From Mermis nigrescens (Eukaryota; Nematoda; Enoplea; Mermithida; Mermithidae), in NCBI GenBank assembly GCA_036768485.1, contig JAVLUZ010000415.1:18501-82500 (forward strand): 64,000 nucleotides of DNA. The letters run 5' to 3'. Both the position numbers and the translations under genes were made by a program. Positions 12,079 through 24,511 of this stretch are shown one piece after another; the first letter of the stretch is position 1; each line of letters starts with the position of its first letter. Below the pieces are notes generated by a model. It was given only the letters and a program-made list of their open reading frames with translations. It was not told the DNA's origin and searched no databases.

Positions 12079-13110
12079 TAAAGTAGTTTCTAAGGGGTAC
12101 GCGTCACAGCAAATTGCGTTTGTTTACATCAATATTTAGCTGGGAGGTGTAAAGTCAAAAAATGGGGGAGTTAAACGTGTTTCTGGGTTGTTTTTTCTGC
12201 CAAGTTCTGGGTTATGATTCTGGACATAATCTCAACTTTAAAAATAAGCCAGAAACCAAATGTGATATGCCATTTGTTTGCACTCAACAGTGGTGTAAAG
12301 TGGTTTACATCTGATATTTATTTGTCCCCGGGCTATTGTGGAGACTTGATTTTTCCATAAATGTTGATCGTAATATCAGAGTAATATCAGAATTACGAAT
12401 CCGACTGAAATTTTCTTTACATTCCGTAGTTGTGTTAAGTTTACACTGCATATTAACTTCAGTTCTAGAGCCTTGCAGAAGCTTGATTTTTTCCAAAGTC
12501 TAAAAATGTACCAGAAATCAAATGTAACACGCCAGTTGAGCGCGTTTGCTTACACTCAACAGTGGTGTAAAGTAGTTTACAACTGATGCCTTTTTGTTCT
12601 CGGGTTATTGTGGAGACTCAATTTTTTCATATATCCCAATCGTAATATCAGAGTAATATTAGAATTACGAATCCGACTGAAATCTCCTTTACACTCTGCG
12701 GTTGTGTGAAGTTTACTCTGCATATTGACTTTAGTTCTAGAGCCTTGCGGAAGCTTAATTTTTTCAAAATGTTCTACGTAAAATCAGAATTGGGAATCTG
12801 ACTGTTAGTTTTCTCTACACCTAAAAGTTGTGTAAAGTTTGCACTATTCATTTATTGTTAATATGTAGTTTATACTACAAATTTATTTTACTTCCAAATT
12901 TGAGCGTTAGTGTTCCTTACACTTGATATTTGCGTAAAGTTTATACTGAAAACTTTCATCTCTTTAAATAATATAAAGGTTGTCTTGTTTAAAAAGGATA
13001 ATGCTGATGTTAAGAACAATATGGTTTTCCGCGTTCTTGGACTGCTGTCATTATTGTGGCATGTTACTGTTTGTGTTTACTGGCTGATTTACTCAAATCA
13101 TGCTGATTAA
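12079..13110. repeat. Inverted arm related to 20.0-22.0 kb (element E2, left)
   Basis: Carries the reverse complement of the ~275-bp units, then segments matching 20,690-20,770 (around TATGTAGTTTATACTACAAATT) and 20,050-20,110 (around AAGGTTGTCTTGTTTAAAAAGG) in inverted orientation. With the right arm at 20.0-23.07 kb it would form a second long-arm element. Its outermost left kilobase is absent at the junction with E1. No gene. Confidence 0.5.
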
Positions 13111-13310
13111 AAGTAGGGTACTAGCAAAGAAAAATGCTCCCATAGAACAAAAAGGATGAATATACTTGGAATTGTGGATTATTGAGGATGTAAAAGGAGG
13201 GGACTAGGAAAAGCTACCTAAAGTCGCAAAATCTGCTAAAAATCACACTTTCCGTAAGCAACGCAAAAAATCGAGGTATATTCTTGCAGGTCTCTAAAAA
13301 ATGTCTTACA
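13093..13310 (+). repeat. TACTAGC-family half element (left arm only)
   Basis: Begins in GATTAAAAGTAGGGTACTAGC, continues AAAGAAAAATGCTCC, and ends near CGAGGTATATTCTTGCAGG. This matches the left arms at 19,206 and 35,880. No facing right arm is present nearby, so it is truncated or recombined. Confidence 0.6.
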
Positions 13311-13589
13311 ACGCGGAAAACAATATTGTTCTGAACATCAGCAGTATCTTATTTAAACAATACAACCTTGTCTTATTTCTGGAAACATTTGATCTGCAGA
13401 TCAAATGTTTCCAGAAAATCTAGTGAAGCCAGCAATGGTATGAATGTAGGGCCGGGGGTATAACCTTTGTATCCCCTTGTAAGTATGAAGCTATGAAGCT
13501 TTTGTACTTAAACTTGCTTTGTCTCATGCGCTTTCCTCTGTGTAGGGAGCTGCGTATATCCCGACCACTCCTCTCAGCCCGACCGGGAT

Positions 13590-13751
13590 TATAGTCTGTT
13601 ACACATAACTTCGTGCATAAATCTTAAGAATTCTCATCGGCGATAACGCCGAGGGTTACGATAATTATATATCAGGTCAATGCTCTGTCAGCTTATTGTC
13701 GGGAGAGTTTTGGAATTTATGACCGAAGTTGTATGAAAACAAACTGTAGTT
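13590..13751. mobile_element. TATAGTCTGTTTCA-type MITE
   Basis: About 160 bp. The ends are inverted copies: TATAGTCTGTTACACATAACTTCG at the left, and GACCGAAGTTGTATGAAAACAAACTGTAG at the right. A related 139-bp copy is at 39,998-40,136, and larger or partial ones are at 23,452, 37,327 and 55,921. The TA at each end would fit a Tc1/mariner-type target site, which I infer. Confidence 0.65.
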
Positions 13752-13930
13752 ACAAATGGAGGCTTTGCCGAGCCATCTGAAATTTACTCATAGTGTAACC
13801 AGCAACTCAGAGACGTTATCTTGTCTGACAACTAATTATTTTGGAATGAATTTCCGAGTTAAAATTGAAGGGTAAGGTACCTATGTACCTACTCAAAGTC
13901 GCTTATTCTAACCTTTTTATTACTCGTGTT

Positions 13931-14198
13931 CATAGGTGGGCAGCACCGAAATTCTGAGGTGGGTAAAAATTTTTAAAGGTCAAAAAATGGTCCTAAAAGT
14001 GGTCGTATGGTGAAAAAACACCATATTTCGACGTTTCTCATCGAGCACTATCCAATGGCATCAAAAATCGATAAAAAAGCAAAAATTTTCAAAATCTTGA
14101 ATTCTGGGAGAGGATATTTTTGATTTCGTTGGGGAGGAGATATTTCAACTTCTGGGGGTGCATAGCTACCCTAGCCCCTCCCCACGCCCATTTGTTTC
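13931..14198 (-). mobile_element. hAT-like MITE M1, inverted copy
   Basis: Runs from CATAGGTGGGCAGCACC to the C-rich end near CCCACGCCCATTTG. It has the same internal landmarks as the copy at 5,104, in opposite orientation. The flanks CTCGTGTT and CTCGTGTC differ at one of eight positions if the right end is placed a few bases further out. Confidence 0.7.
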
Positions 14199-14212
14199 GC
14201 TCGTGTCGTGTC

Positions 14213-14478
14213 CATCACCTGGGCGTGGGGGAGGTTTGGGGGTATGCACCTCCCCAGAAACCACCTCCCCCCTGAAATCAAAATACCCCCCCCCCAGAAT
14301 TCAAATTTTTGAAAATTTTTTTCGTTTTTTTCGCAATTTTTTGATGCCAATGGATAGTGCTTGATGAGAAACGTCGAAAAATGGTGTTTTTATCGCCATA
14401 CCACTATTTTTAAGGCCATTTTTCGACCTTCAAAAAAATCTTGCACCCCCCCCAGAATTTTCTTGCTGCCCACGTATG
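14213..14478 (+). mobile_element. hAT-like MITE M1
   Basis: C-rich left end (CACCTGGGCGTGGGG), internal GATGCCAATGGATAGTGCTTGATGAGAAAC, and right end GCTGCCCACGTATG. It lies almost back to back with the inverted copy at 13,931. Target duplication is only partial (GTCGTGTC versus GTCGTCTA). Confidence 0.75.
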
Positions 14479-14593
14479 GTCGTCTACCTTCGCTTAACCA
14501 AGCAATGCAAACGGGTCAATCCGTAATTATTACCAGTGGAAAAATGCTCGAAGGAGCAAATCCACCCATAACCAAACATATCTCCGCCTTTTT

Positions 14594-14827
14594 TCACGAG
14601 CTTGTAAATTCGAATATTATCACATTTACTATGATTACTAACAGCATCAACGAGCGAGAATCGAACTCCTTGTCGTAAACTTCTTCCAGTTCCAAGTTAA
14701 TTCGTCGGATATTACAGTAATGCAAAATTTGCTTATCGCGCGATACCATGCTCCAGTTAAGATATATACTATATTTTTTATCAACAAAATAAGCGAAAAA
14801 AGCGCTAACGAGGGCCCCCAAACTCAA
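14594..14827 (-). CDS. Possible exon of a multi-membrane (gustatory-receptor-like) protein
   Basis: A 77-codon minus-strand frame of ordinary, not repeat-like, composition. A charged stretch (NIRRINLELEEVYDKEFDSR) is followed by a hydrophobic segment (LMLLVIIVNVIIFEF). The pattern of a Leu/Asn-rich amphipathic stretch before a membrane helix recalls the C-terminal part of 7tm_7 gustatory-type receptors, but I see no diagnostic motif. After the hydrophobic segment the reading continues in another frame (YVWLWVDLLLRAFFHW), so it may be decayed. A related inverted fragment lies near 19,070. It could be a lone exon, a pseudogene or chance. Confidence 0.25.
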   Translation of the reverse strand: MSLGALVSAFFAYFVDKKYSIYLNWSMVSRDKQILHYCNIRRINLELEEVYDKEFDSRSLMLLVIIVNVIIFEFTSS

Positions 14828-14832
14828 ATATA

Positions 14833-15568
14833 CAGTGTCCCATATATCAATCCCCTATGATTTTTTGCTATAACTCGCTGAATTCTTTATCAATCTTGCT
14901 GAAATTTTACCACAAGATAGTCAGTCCACCAAGATTTCAAGCCTTGAAGAGTTGGTTGTCTCAAACCCATTTTTGTAGTCACAGGTATCTTTTCTGCAAC
15001 AAGCAAACACTGTTTTAACCTAAACCTCTGTGCTGATATCCTTATTATCCTGATTACTTATCCAAGGTGTACACTACTCGACCAGTTGATATTCCAGATT
15101 TGAAGAATCGCATCGGCATGGCTTTCAAGGAAATCTCTGTTGAAATACGTATGAAAGTTCTGCTAGAATATCAAGAACGTTTGCGTACAGTGATCGCTTT
15201 AGCTGGGCACACATTGATGTCGCATTAGCCAGAAAATGTTTGAAATGTCAATGAAATTTGGTGCAACATTTAATTTTCGTTTGTTTCTTATGAATGCTTT
15301 AGCATACGCTTTGAACTGCGTTCATTTTGTTCTGGTTTATATTCTGCTGTATGAAAATTAAACATTTTGTTTTGTCTTGCATTACAACAAAAACTGACTT
15401 TTACAAAAAGTGCTACTGTGACTACAAAAATGGTTGTAAGACAACCAAATCTTAGGATATTATAATCTTGTTGGACTGACTATCTTGTGGTAAAATTTCA
15501 GCAAGATTGATAAAGAATTCAGCGAGTTATAGCAAACAATTATAGGGAATAGATATATGGACACCTTG
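14833..15568. mobile_element. Degenerate mariner-like element
   Basis: Inverted ends of ~150 bp, TACAGTGTCCCATATATC at the left and the complement of TACAAGGTGTCCATATATC at the right, with TA on both sides (14,831-14,832 and 15,569-15,570). The inner inverted segment GCTATAACTCGCTGAATTC..CAAGATAGTCAGTCC is shared by both ends. The centre holds the last ~53 codons of a mariner-type transposase. At 736 bp it is much shorter than an autonomous ~1.3-kb element. Confidence 0.8.
15067..15228 (+). pseudogene. Mariner/Tc1-type transposase, C-terminal remnant
   Basis: Open from about 15,067 to the TAG at 15,226-15,228. It reads VYTTRPVDIPDLKNRI..., then a helical stretch, ending in LAGHTLMSH. This is the typical C-terminus of mariner transposases (the ...P-DL--LKNRI... 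and terminal G-HIEH-like block). The catalytic D,D..D part is missing, so no activity is possible. Confidence 0.75.
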
Positions 15569-15618
15569 TATTATAGGAAGCTACCGCTTCCTATATGATA
15601 GTATGCTACATACACGTA

Positions 15619-16287
15619 CACTAGCAAAGAAAAATGCTCCGATGGAACAAAAAAGTAAATATACTTGAATTTCTTCATTGCTAAGGATGTAAAAGGAGGG
15701 GACTAGGGAAAATTTCCCTATATGCGCAGAAGCCATAGGAATGTGCTAAACAGTTAGACTTCCCTAAACAACGCAAAAATCGAAGTATATTCTGCGGCCT
15801 ATGCGCGTTTCTGCAGATTTTCCGTAGTAATTTCGATTATGATGGCGAGTATTTTGATTACTTTATTTCTGGAAAATTTAAAGAAATTTTTTGTGGTTTT
15901 TCAAGAAAACTATTGAGTTGGCCATGTAGGTGTAAAGTTTACACTATTATCTTTTACTCCAGAGCATTGTGGAAGGTCAAGATTTCATTAAATAAATAAT
16001 ACATTGATTATTTAATAGTCATGAAAGTGTCTTCAATGCTCTTTTGCGAAACACTTAAATACGCTTTGTGACTACACCCTCATTTTTCACAGGCCGCAGA
16101 ATATACTTCGATTTTTGCGTTGTTTAGGGGAAGTCTAACTGTTTAGCACATTCCTATGGCTTCTGCGCATATAGGGAAATTTTCCCTAGTCCCCTCCTTT
16201 TACATCCTTAGCAATGAAGAAATTCGAGTATATTTACCTTTTTTTGCTCCATCGGAGCATTTCCTCTTGCTAGTTCCCTTCTTTTAT
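15619..16287. mobile_element. TACTAGC-family inverted-repeat element, copy b
   Basis: Left arm 15,619-15,805 (CTAGCAAAGAAAAATGCTCCG..CGAAGTATATTCTGCGGCC). Right arm about 16,093-16,287 is the near-exact complement, including AGTCCCCTCCTTTTACATCC. The ~290-bp centre is unique among the copies, so these arms bracket different cargo. Confidence 0.75.
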
Positions 16288-16346
16288 TTAATAATTCAGG
16301 CCATATATCCATAGGTGGGCAGCGCCAAAATTCTGGGGAGTGCAAG

Positions 16347-17530
16347 TAGCTGAAGAAATTTCTTTTTTCGTCTCGAACCCTTTACACTAAAATGATCACA
16401 GATCAAGAAATATTGCGTTAAAAGAGAAAAAATTTCATGCTTTGAGATATTGTAGCCCTCTACATTATAAAACCAATTGGACTGCACAGAAACCAAAATT
16501 GAGCTAGATAAGCTTTAGGACACGCTAACAGTAAAAAACCCGTATACTTTACACTTTTGTGCAACAACCATTGAGTGTAAAGAAATTTTAAGGTCAGATT
16601 CGTAATCTACAACTCAGGGGCAACATTTTAAAAAATTGACCCTCCGCAAATTGTTTGATACCCAATGCTCTGGGCGGAAAAGTGCTTCTCAGTGTAAATT
16701 TTACACTTGTGCGTAATAACGCAATATTGGGTGTATAGAAACAAAATAAACTAGGATCTGTAACGCTAAGGTCAGGGCATATTTTAAGCATAATTAGCAT
16801 GTTCCGCCTACTTAGCGGAGTAGCTGAAGAAATTTCGTTTTTCGTCTCGAATCCTTTACACTAAAACGATCACAGATCGAGAAATATTGCGTTAAAAGAG
16901 AAAAAATTTTACGTTTTGAGATATTGTAGCCCTCTACATTATAAAACCAATTGGACTGCACAGAAATCAAAATTGAGTTAGATAAGCTTTAAGACACGCT
17001 AACAGTAAAAAACCCGTATACTTTACACTTTTGTGCAACAACCATTGAGTGTAAAGAAATTTTAAGGTCAGATTCGTAATCTACAACTCAGGTGCAACAT
17101 TTTTAAAAAATTGACCCTCCGCAAATTGTTTGATACCCAATGTCTCTGGGCTGAAAAGTATTCTTGGTGTAAACTTTACACTTGTGCTAATACCGCAATA
17201 TTTGGTGTATAGAAACAAAATAAACTAGGATCTGTAACGCTAAGGTCAGGGCACATTTTAAGCATAATTAGCATGTTCGGCCTACTTAGCGGAGTAGCTG
17301 AAGAGATTTTGTTTTTTGTCTCGAATCCTTTACACTAAAAGGATCCCAGATCAAGAAATATTGCGTTGAAAGAGAAGAAAACAAGGTTTTGAGATATTGC
17401 AACCCTCTACATCATTAAACAATTGGACTGCACAGAAGCCAAAATTGAGTTAGATAAGCTGAAGGTCATACTGAGTAAAACATGTATAATGTACACTGTA
17501 ACAAATATTGAGTCGTGAAGAAATTTTGAT
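16347..17530 (-). repeat. ~474-bp tandem repeat, three units
   Basis: Units start at 16,347, 16,820 and 17,295, each with GTAGCTGAAGARATTT followed by TTTTTYGTCTCGAAYCCTTTACAC. The first two are very alike; the third is shorter and more diverged. Diverged units in the opposite orientation are at about 4,190-5,050. Each unit contains GTGTAAAG/TTTACAC pairs. No coding capacity. Confidence 0.85.
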
Positions 17531-17619
17531 CGTTCAGAATGCCTAATCTTAAGTGTCTTACATACATGATTTTACGCTGCTTTGTTAATGAGATTCTTGA
17601 TCGAGTTATCTCAGTTATC

Positions 17620-18190
17620 TATATAAAAGCTGAGCAGATTATAGTTGAAATTTGCACTGGCAGACATTTTTCGCCAGGCATATAATGGCGCACCACGCGC
17701 GCAGTCACAGGAGTTCAACAATTTATTTTTCTGATTTTTTCTGAAGTTACCCTTCTGGTCAAACTTTTATTTTTACTAGAAGTAGGCTTAGATGTGTGTA
17801 GGTGGTGGTTGAATGGTGAAAAAACAAGATTTTAATATTTGAATGTTAGTTTTTCGGTTTGGTTTTTTTTTGGTTTTTTGGGTTCTATTGGGTTTTTTTA
17901 TGGAAATGACAGCTAGAGTTACATACAGGCTGGGAATACTTCCAACAGCTGCAAGACAATGAAACAGACAAAATAAGATAGGTTTTCATTCATTCTGGGG
18001 GGGGGGGTGGGTGAAATTTACCCCGACTAATTATACAGGCATATATTTTTGCATAAATTTCATACTTTTGGGCTCACACATCAATTTGTTTTTACTGTTT
18101 CGATGTGAAAGTATTGTTTCTGTACATCTATGTTTATTCATAGCTAATAGCTATGAAGAACATCTGTTATAGAAATCATGATCAGGGTAC
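17620..18190. repeat. Dispersed repeat with T/G-tract, inverted copy at 60.1-61.0 kb
   Basis: Shares long segments, in inverted orientation, with 60,110-60,635 and 60,911-61,000. Landmarks are GGCTGGGAATACTTCCAACAGCTGCAAGACA, the GGTTTTTT-rich tract and GCGCACCACGCGCGCAG. At 60.6 kb that last site is interrupted by an M1 MITE, while here it is intact. No frame is conserved. Confidence 0.6.
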
Positions 18191-19205
18191 TTTTGTATCA
18201 TGATTAATAGTGCGGTGAACAAGCGTATGCTAAACTCCACTTTTTTTAGATTATGAAAAAGCTACATAGATACCACATACGAATTTAAGTTTTGCAGTAT
18301 ATTTCCGGGAATAAATCTATTTCATTTAATTAGAAACACGAGGTTGTTTTTAGGATGGTTCTCTCAGCAAATCGTGAATAGTCATGTTGAATCAGTATCA
18401 TTTCACTATCACTATACATACTAGACCTGAATTCCTGAAATTCATTTTTCCTATATGAATCATCATCTCCACATGACTTTGAAAACAGTCGACCCATCAA
18501 AAACTTTTCGAACAGGCTAACCAATAAGAGATAAAGCCTGAGAACGTATAGTCAGAAATAGATGGATTGTGGCATTTTTACCATAAAGCTGTATTTTAGA
18601 CAAATGTGGTCCAAACATATAAGAATATAGATCCACGCTTTCAAAAACTACTTTTGTGTGTTTTTGCATATAATTATGCTACAACCACCCTAATCTTTAT
18701 AGTTATACAATCAGATGGGTTCTTGAAAGACCTAGTAAAAATTGGTATTTTTTTGCATAAAATGAGGCAGAAGGCCAAAAATGGATGTAAAATGGATTTT
18801 CTCTAAGTACCTTGATTGACGAGAAACATGTGTAATAGTCGTAATTTTAAGATCTACTTTGGCGCTTCTACGAGTTTTACAGCTCATTTTGACTCCAAAG
18901 TCAATTTTTGACCCACTGGCCGACCCCTTTGATTGGCTCACTACAGTGCACTTAACAGTAACAGCCGCTTTTGATTAACGATCAGCTTTCATGCACTAGT
19001 TTAAACTTTCATACTGATTATTTTTAAAGATATATATATACCAACACCGTCTTACATCACAACAAAAAAGGCGGAGATCATGTTTGGTTATGGGTGGATT
19101 ATGTACATACATGTTTATCAGTGAATTTTGATATTGATTGCCGGCATAAAAATTATTAAAACTGCTTGTGCTCCACTTTTGACTCTTCGATCCAACGCAA
19201 ACATA
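18191..19205. other. Intergenic, no gene seen
   Basis: AT-rich sequence without recognisable exons. The short frames at 18.3-18.9 kb have no family features and show no partner exons. Confidence 0.35.
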
Positions 19206-19982
19206 TTACTTACTAGCAAGAAAAATGCTCCGATGGAACAAAAAAGATGAATATACTTGGAATTGTGGATTATTATGGATGTTAAAGGAGGAGACTAGGA
19301 AAAATCTACCTAAAGTCGGAAAATCTGCTAAAAATCACACTTTCTCTAAGCAACGCAAAAAATCGATGTATATTCTGCGGCCAACAGATGTAAAATAATA
19401 TTCAACCATAACAATGATTGAAACAGCAGCACATTAGCTATGCAGTAGCTATGGGAAATGATATTAAGTAAACTAACAGTCTTCCAAGCCAATTGGAATG
19501 AAATAGCAAACATCGAAGACAATTGAAGACATGCCGTTTGGTTTAAAACAGTAGGAAACGCTAAGTTGACTATGTAGATACACTAGCATGCCCGAAACGA
19601 TTGTGTGACTAATCAATTGGCTCCTGCTTTTGCTTGCTATCAATCCTCATGACAAAATAAAACAACTTTAAATACAATACCTCCTAGTTTTCTATCAATC
19701 AGTTGCCAGCAATTTAACAAGTAACCTTGATAGATCTCGTTTGATACACTCTTATCTGAAACTTCGAACATTATTTAGCAAAAGATACTTTTAGAGGCCG
19801 GCAGAATATACATCGATTTTTTGCGTTGCTTAGAGAAAGTGTGATTTTTAGCAGATTTTCCGACTTTAGGTAGATTTTTCCTAGTCCCCTCCTTTTACAT
19901 CCATAATAATCAGCCATTCCGAGTATATTCATCTTTTTTGTTCCATCGGAGCATTTTTCTTCGCTAGTACACTACTTTTTAA
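19206..19982. mobile_element. TACTAGC-family inverted-repeat element, copy c
   Basis: Arms of about 185 bp at 19,206-19,390 and 19,790-19,982. Both carry AAATGCTCCGATGGAACAAAAAAG and GTATATTCTGCGGCC or their complements. The ~400-bp centre is unrelated to the centre of the copy at 15.6 kb. Confidence 0.75.
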
Positions 19983-20029
19983 TTAGCGTGATTTCAGTAC
20001 ATCAGTCAGTACTTCGCAATCCGCAACAT

Positions 20030-23000
20030 GCTACAATAATGACAACAGTCACGATCGCAGGAAAACAATATTGTTCTTAACATCAGCATTATCCTTTTTA
20101 AACAAGACAACCTTATTGACCATCCATTTTCAAATTAAAACTCCATTAAGTTAACTTGCTTGCTTAATGTTCAGTTCACTTATAATCAAGCACAAATATT
20201 TAACCAACGAATTCACATTGCAAATCCTCACTCAATCATTGCGCAAGCACAATGTGTTGTGACTTTTGAAATTGAAAGACACGCGCAATTTTCAATTTTC
20301 AAATTGAAATTGGATCAATTTTCAAATTGAAAATTGGTTGTTTGAATTTGCGATAAAGAATAATCACGATAGTCACTCTGGTTTACTTGAGCCTATAATA
20401 AAATAACTGATCGTCCACCAATTCCAAACTAAACGCGACTAATCTGATCACTATGAAAAGTTTTGAAAAATGAGCTTGCTAAGCAGAGTTGTAAACCAAG
20501 ATATAGAAACTTAAAGTTAAAACTTCAAATACATTAAATATTAAGAGACATAAAGATTTAAAACTTTAAGAAAAAATGGAAAAGGCGGGATGTTGGTAAA
20601 TATAGAAGGCAAAGTTTCTGTGCAAAAATCTCCAAAAACTTCACGCAAATATCAAATGTCTGAGCACTACGCTTTGGTTTGGTTGTAAATAAATTTGTAG
20701 TATAGACTACATATTAACAAAAAATGAATAGTGCAAACTTGTACACCTACTAGGTGTAGAGAATACTAACAGTTTACGGCTTATTAATGTACATGATTAC
20801 AATAAAGCTGTATATCTTTGTCGACTTCTATGCAGCAGTAGTGTGATTGCTAGTTCTTTTAAACCTGCTTGTTGCAGGCAATTTACATCAATTCAGCGAT
20901 AGCTCTCCATGTGCGAGATTTTGTGAAACATATTATAAACACGGCTAAGAAGGATTTAACTTTAATGCAACCCATTTAGACAAAATTACATCTCTTCAAT
21001 GATCTAAGGACACTTGAACATAATTTTTAAATCACTTCTAGATTACTTTTAGGGTAAACAGACTCCCTTAATTGATGTCTAGACATATGAATCCTGTGAA
21101 AATTTCTTGACTTCAGTTACAGAAGTCTCCTGAAAGTCAATCAATTCAAGGTTAACACGTAATGTAAACCTTTGACACAAACACATAGCGCCAAGCAATA
21201 TTCTAGTCGCGATTCGTAATTTGTGATATTGCTTCCATGATTACTTTCAACATTTATGGAAAAATGAGTCTCCATAATGTTTTTAAAGGACAATAAACAT
21301 TAGGCTTAAACCACTTTGCAATACTGCTGAGTGTAAACAAGCGCGCCCAACTGACGTATATATTTTCCATTGGCTGAAATTTTTATATCTCAGAAAAAAT
21401 TTCGGTTTTTCAATACTCTGAAGAACAAAGGCTAACATACAGTGTAAAAAATTACTGGATATTATGATTAACATTCATGAAAAAATTATGTCTCTACAAT
21501 GGTCTCGAGGACATATAAACAATGAGTGTAAACTACTTTACATCACTGTTGGATGTAAACAAATGCGCCTACGTGACGTCTCGCATTTGATCCTTTGAAA
21601 CTTCTAGACTCCAGGAAAAAGATATGGTTTCTCAGAATGCTCAAAAAACGATAGATAAATACATATGTAGTGTAAACTTCATGTAAACACCTAGTGTAAA
21701 GAAGATTTCAGTCAGATTCGTAATTTTGATATTAAGTTCTGATATAACGATTAATATTTATGAAAAATTAAGTCTCACATAATGTTCTATGGGCAAACTA
21801 ACAATTGGTGTAAACTACTTTTAACACCGTAGAGTGTCGGCATATGCGCCAGACTGTCATATCAAATTTGGTTCCTGGTCCATTTCTAGACTTGATAAAC
21901 GTGTCCCTGACTCGTAAAACAGCAGGAGAAGCAGGCAGAAAAAACAAGAGCAGAAACGCATTTAAAACTCCAAATTTTTGACTTTACACTCGCTAAATAT
22001 TAATGTATAGACAATTGTTTTGACATGCCATCCGATATGAAGCACTTTATTTTTATTCTATAGGCTTATCCCGACTTCTGGACGGAGAAAGTGGCGAACA
22101 AAAAACGCAATAAAAACGTATTTTCCATCATTTAGAACACTGTAAACTTTAAAATTCCATACCGAACTCCCCATTGAGTTTAAAGAAATTCGAGTTTGGT
22201 ACAATTTGTAGCTTTTAAATCGGCAAAGTGCATTCCTGTGCCCAAAATTCTGTTGCAAAATTATTTGGTATGATTTATCAATCAAACTTCGGAAAAAAGC
22301 GTGCTGTTTCGCCCATTTTTACCTCTGAGTTTCGAACTTTACACCCCCATAGCATCTCTTTCATCTGTTGCGTTTTTTAAATGCGGTTTGCTGCAATGTT
22401 TAACCCCTGAGAGGCACTTTATTAACGCTGTCTTCGATTTACACTGACTCGTAAGCTGGAAAAAATTGGAGAAATCTTAGTTAAAATCCGTTTTTACACC
22501 ATCCACCAGGTGTAAACTTGGTACAACCCTGGATCTAACTCACCTAGGCATAGAAGACTTTGCGTATATGCAGAATCGTAGCCCTTGATCCGCTCTACAT
22601 TTCTGTCAGAAAACATTTTCAAAACTCATATACCGGAGTTAGTATCGGACATAGGACAGGTTGAAACTCGACCAAAGTGATTTTCACCCCCAGATTTTCA
22701 TACTCTCTACACTGCCATTCGATAACTAATGCGAATTTCAAAAAACAAAAAAATGTCATCTGAAGAATTCATCCCTCTATTATCTTCTATCCTGTTTAAT
22801 CCTGAGTCATCAATACTCGAGTTGTCCACATGCCGCAGTAAAAGGGTCCCAAAATTTGTCCTATGTTATGACGTTACACAAAAACTTTACACCTCTTTAC
22901 ACAGTCAATTTTGAGTTTCAAGAAAACAAAAAAACACTGGGCAGCGAATTTTCTTATTATCTTTCTAAGAGAGCCAGCACCTTCCAGAAGTGTCCCGTTA

Positions 23001-23070
23001 TAGCTGTAGGAGTGGTGCACAGGTGTTGGGGTGCCTGTATATTATGAGTACGCGCTAACGCGCTACGCTA
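20030..23070. repeat. Right arm of long-arm element E2
   Basis: Runs from segments inverted relative to 12.8-13.0 kb, through ~275-bp units (21,080-21,900), to a terminal kilobase almost identical in order to 11,140-12,078. It ends in the hairpin GTACGCGCTAACGCGCTACGC near 23,050-23,070. The foldback element found at 9,841 in the sister arm is absent here. Small frames at 22.1 and 22.8 kb are repeat sequence. A palindrome CAATTTTCAAATTGAAAATTG lies at about 20,316-20,336. Confidence 0.6.
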
Positions 23071-23654
23071 TCAGATAGTGCTCTTCGAGCATTCTTCCAC
23101 TCAGTGCTCGACTTTTGGTACTCGTTTACGAGATTGTTTACGCAGTCTTTTCTACCGATTGTTTATATGAATCGCTAATAACTGACTTCTAAATCGTTTG
23201 TAGACTGGTTCCATATCTAAAGGCCAAAAGTAGGTCAAAAATAACTTCTTTAGATATGAATCGCTACAAAGAATTATACACCATCATTTACTTTTTTTAA
23301 CCTAGTGCATGAATTCCTCCGTTAAATTATTTTCTCCTTATCTACTGTAACTACCAAAATCCTTTATCGCTCGACGACACCATATCTATGAAAAAATTTG
23401 CTACCAGTCTGTCGAGTGAACGAAAAATCGAGCCCTGCAGTAGTAAGAATATTATAGTCTGCTTAAGACAAGTTTGGGCATAAATTGTAAAAACTATGTC
23501 CGACAGCCGACAGATTGCAGATTTGATTTCATATATATAATTATAGCATTGATTTGATTTGATACATTATAATTATCGTAAGCCAACTCGTCGGCTTACT
23601 TTTTGGAGAAATTCTCAAAATTTATGCCCACACTTAACATGTGGAACACTACCT
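23071..23654. other. Intergenic with partial TATAGTCTG-type repeat
   Basis: Contains TATAGTCTGCTTAAGACAAGTTTGGGCATAAATT at about 23,452 and the matching inverted segment AAATTTATGCCCACACTTAAC near 23,615-23,640. This is a further diverged member of the family seen at 13,590 and 39,998. No gene. Confidence 0.5.
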
Positions 23655-23874
23655 GGGCGTGGGGTATGCACCCCTTAGAAACCAAAATACCCCCCCCAAT
23701 TCAATTTTTTTCGCAATTTTTTGATGCCAATGGATAGTGCTCTTTTGATGAGAAACGTTGAAATATGGTGCTTTTGTCGCCATACCACCATTTTTAACGC
23801 CATTTTGACCTTTTGAAAAATCTTTCACCCCCCCCATTCAGAGCTTTTGCGTCGCTCAGCTATGGTGGACAGAC
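23655..23874 (+). mobile_element. hAT-like MITE M1, diverged
   Basis: Starts CTACCTGGGCGTGGGG and ends GCTCAGCTATG, with the internal GATGCCAATGGATAGTGCT block. Target duplication not clear. Confidence 0.65.
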
Positions 23875-24511
23875 TACTAGTTTTCTGAGTTTTTTCAAGC
23901 GGATTCTTGCGCTAGGTTAAAAGACAGACTATATGCATATGTAACACATATTCAATATGTTTGACGAAATCTTGTGCATAGATTACAATTTTCGTAATAA
24001 TTCGAAGCGGATTACAAAACGTATTATACTGATGCAGCAATCTGTGCACAACATTTGATCAGCAGTTTTCCATTAACATTTAATAACTGTAGGATGCGTA
24101 TAACCTCTTTGGCTAATTTCTTTATTGGGCGCCTATTCCCAAGCTCTTGGGAAATAGATCATAGTACACAATCATATATATTTATATCCTTTCACTTTTA
24201 GAGCACTTTTCCTAATAAAGAATGCGATCCGGAAACGCGGAGATACGATAAGTTATTGGTAGGAACAACATTTTGGAAACAATCATATATGAGTTTTTTG
24301 CTTTACGAGCATTTTTCCAAGTAGTATGTATCTTTTAATTATCGCGTTTACGTAAAGAATTATTAAATCACCGGAAATTGGGAATGAAAAACTGCAGATG
24401 AGGAATATTAACTGTAAAACTAGTCTACTTTATGATTTTACTCACATATGTGAGTTTACTCACAAATGTGTAATGAATTTTTGACCCCCGCAGACCGCGC
24501 TGACCCTCAAC
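23875..24511. other. Intergenic, no gene seen
   Basis: AT-rich sequence between MITE copies. No exon or structured repeat was recognised. Confidence 0.35.
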
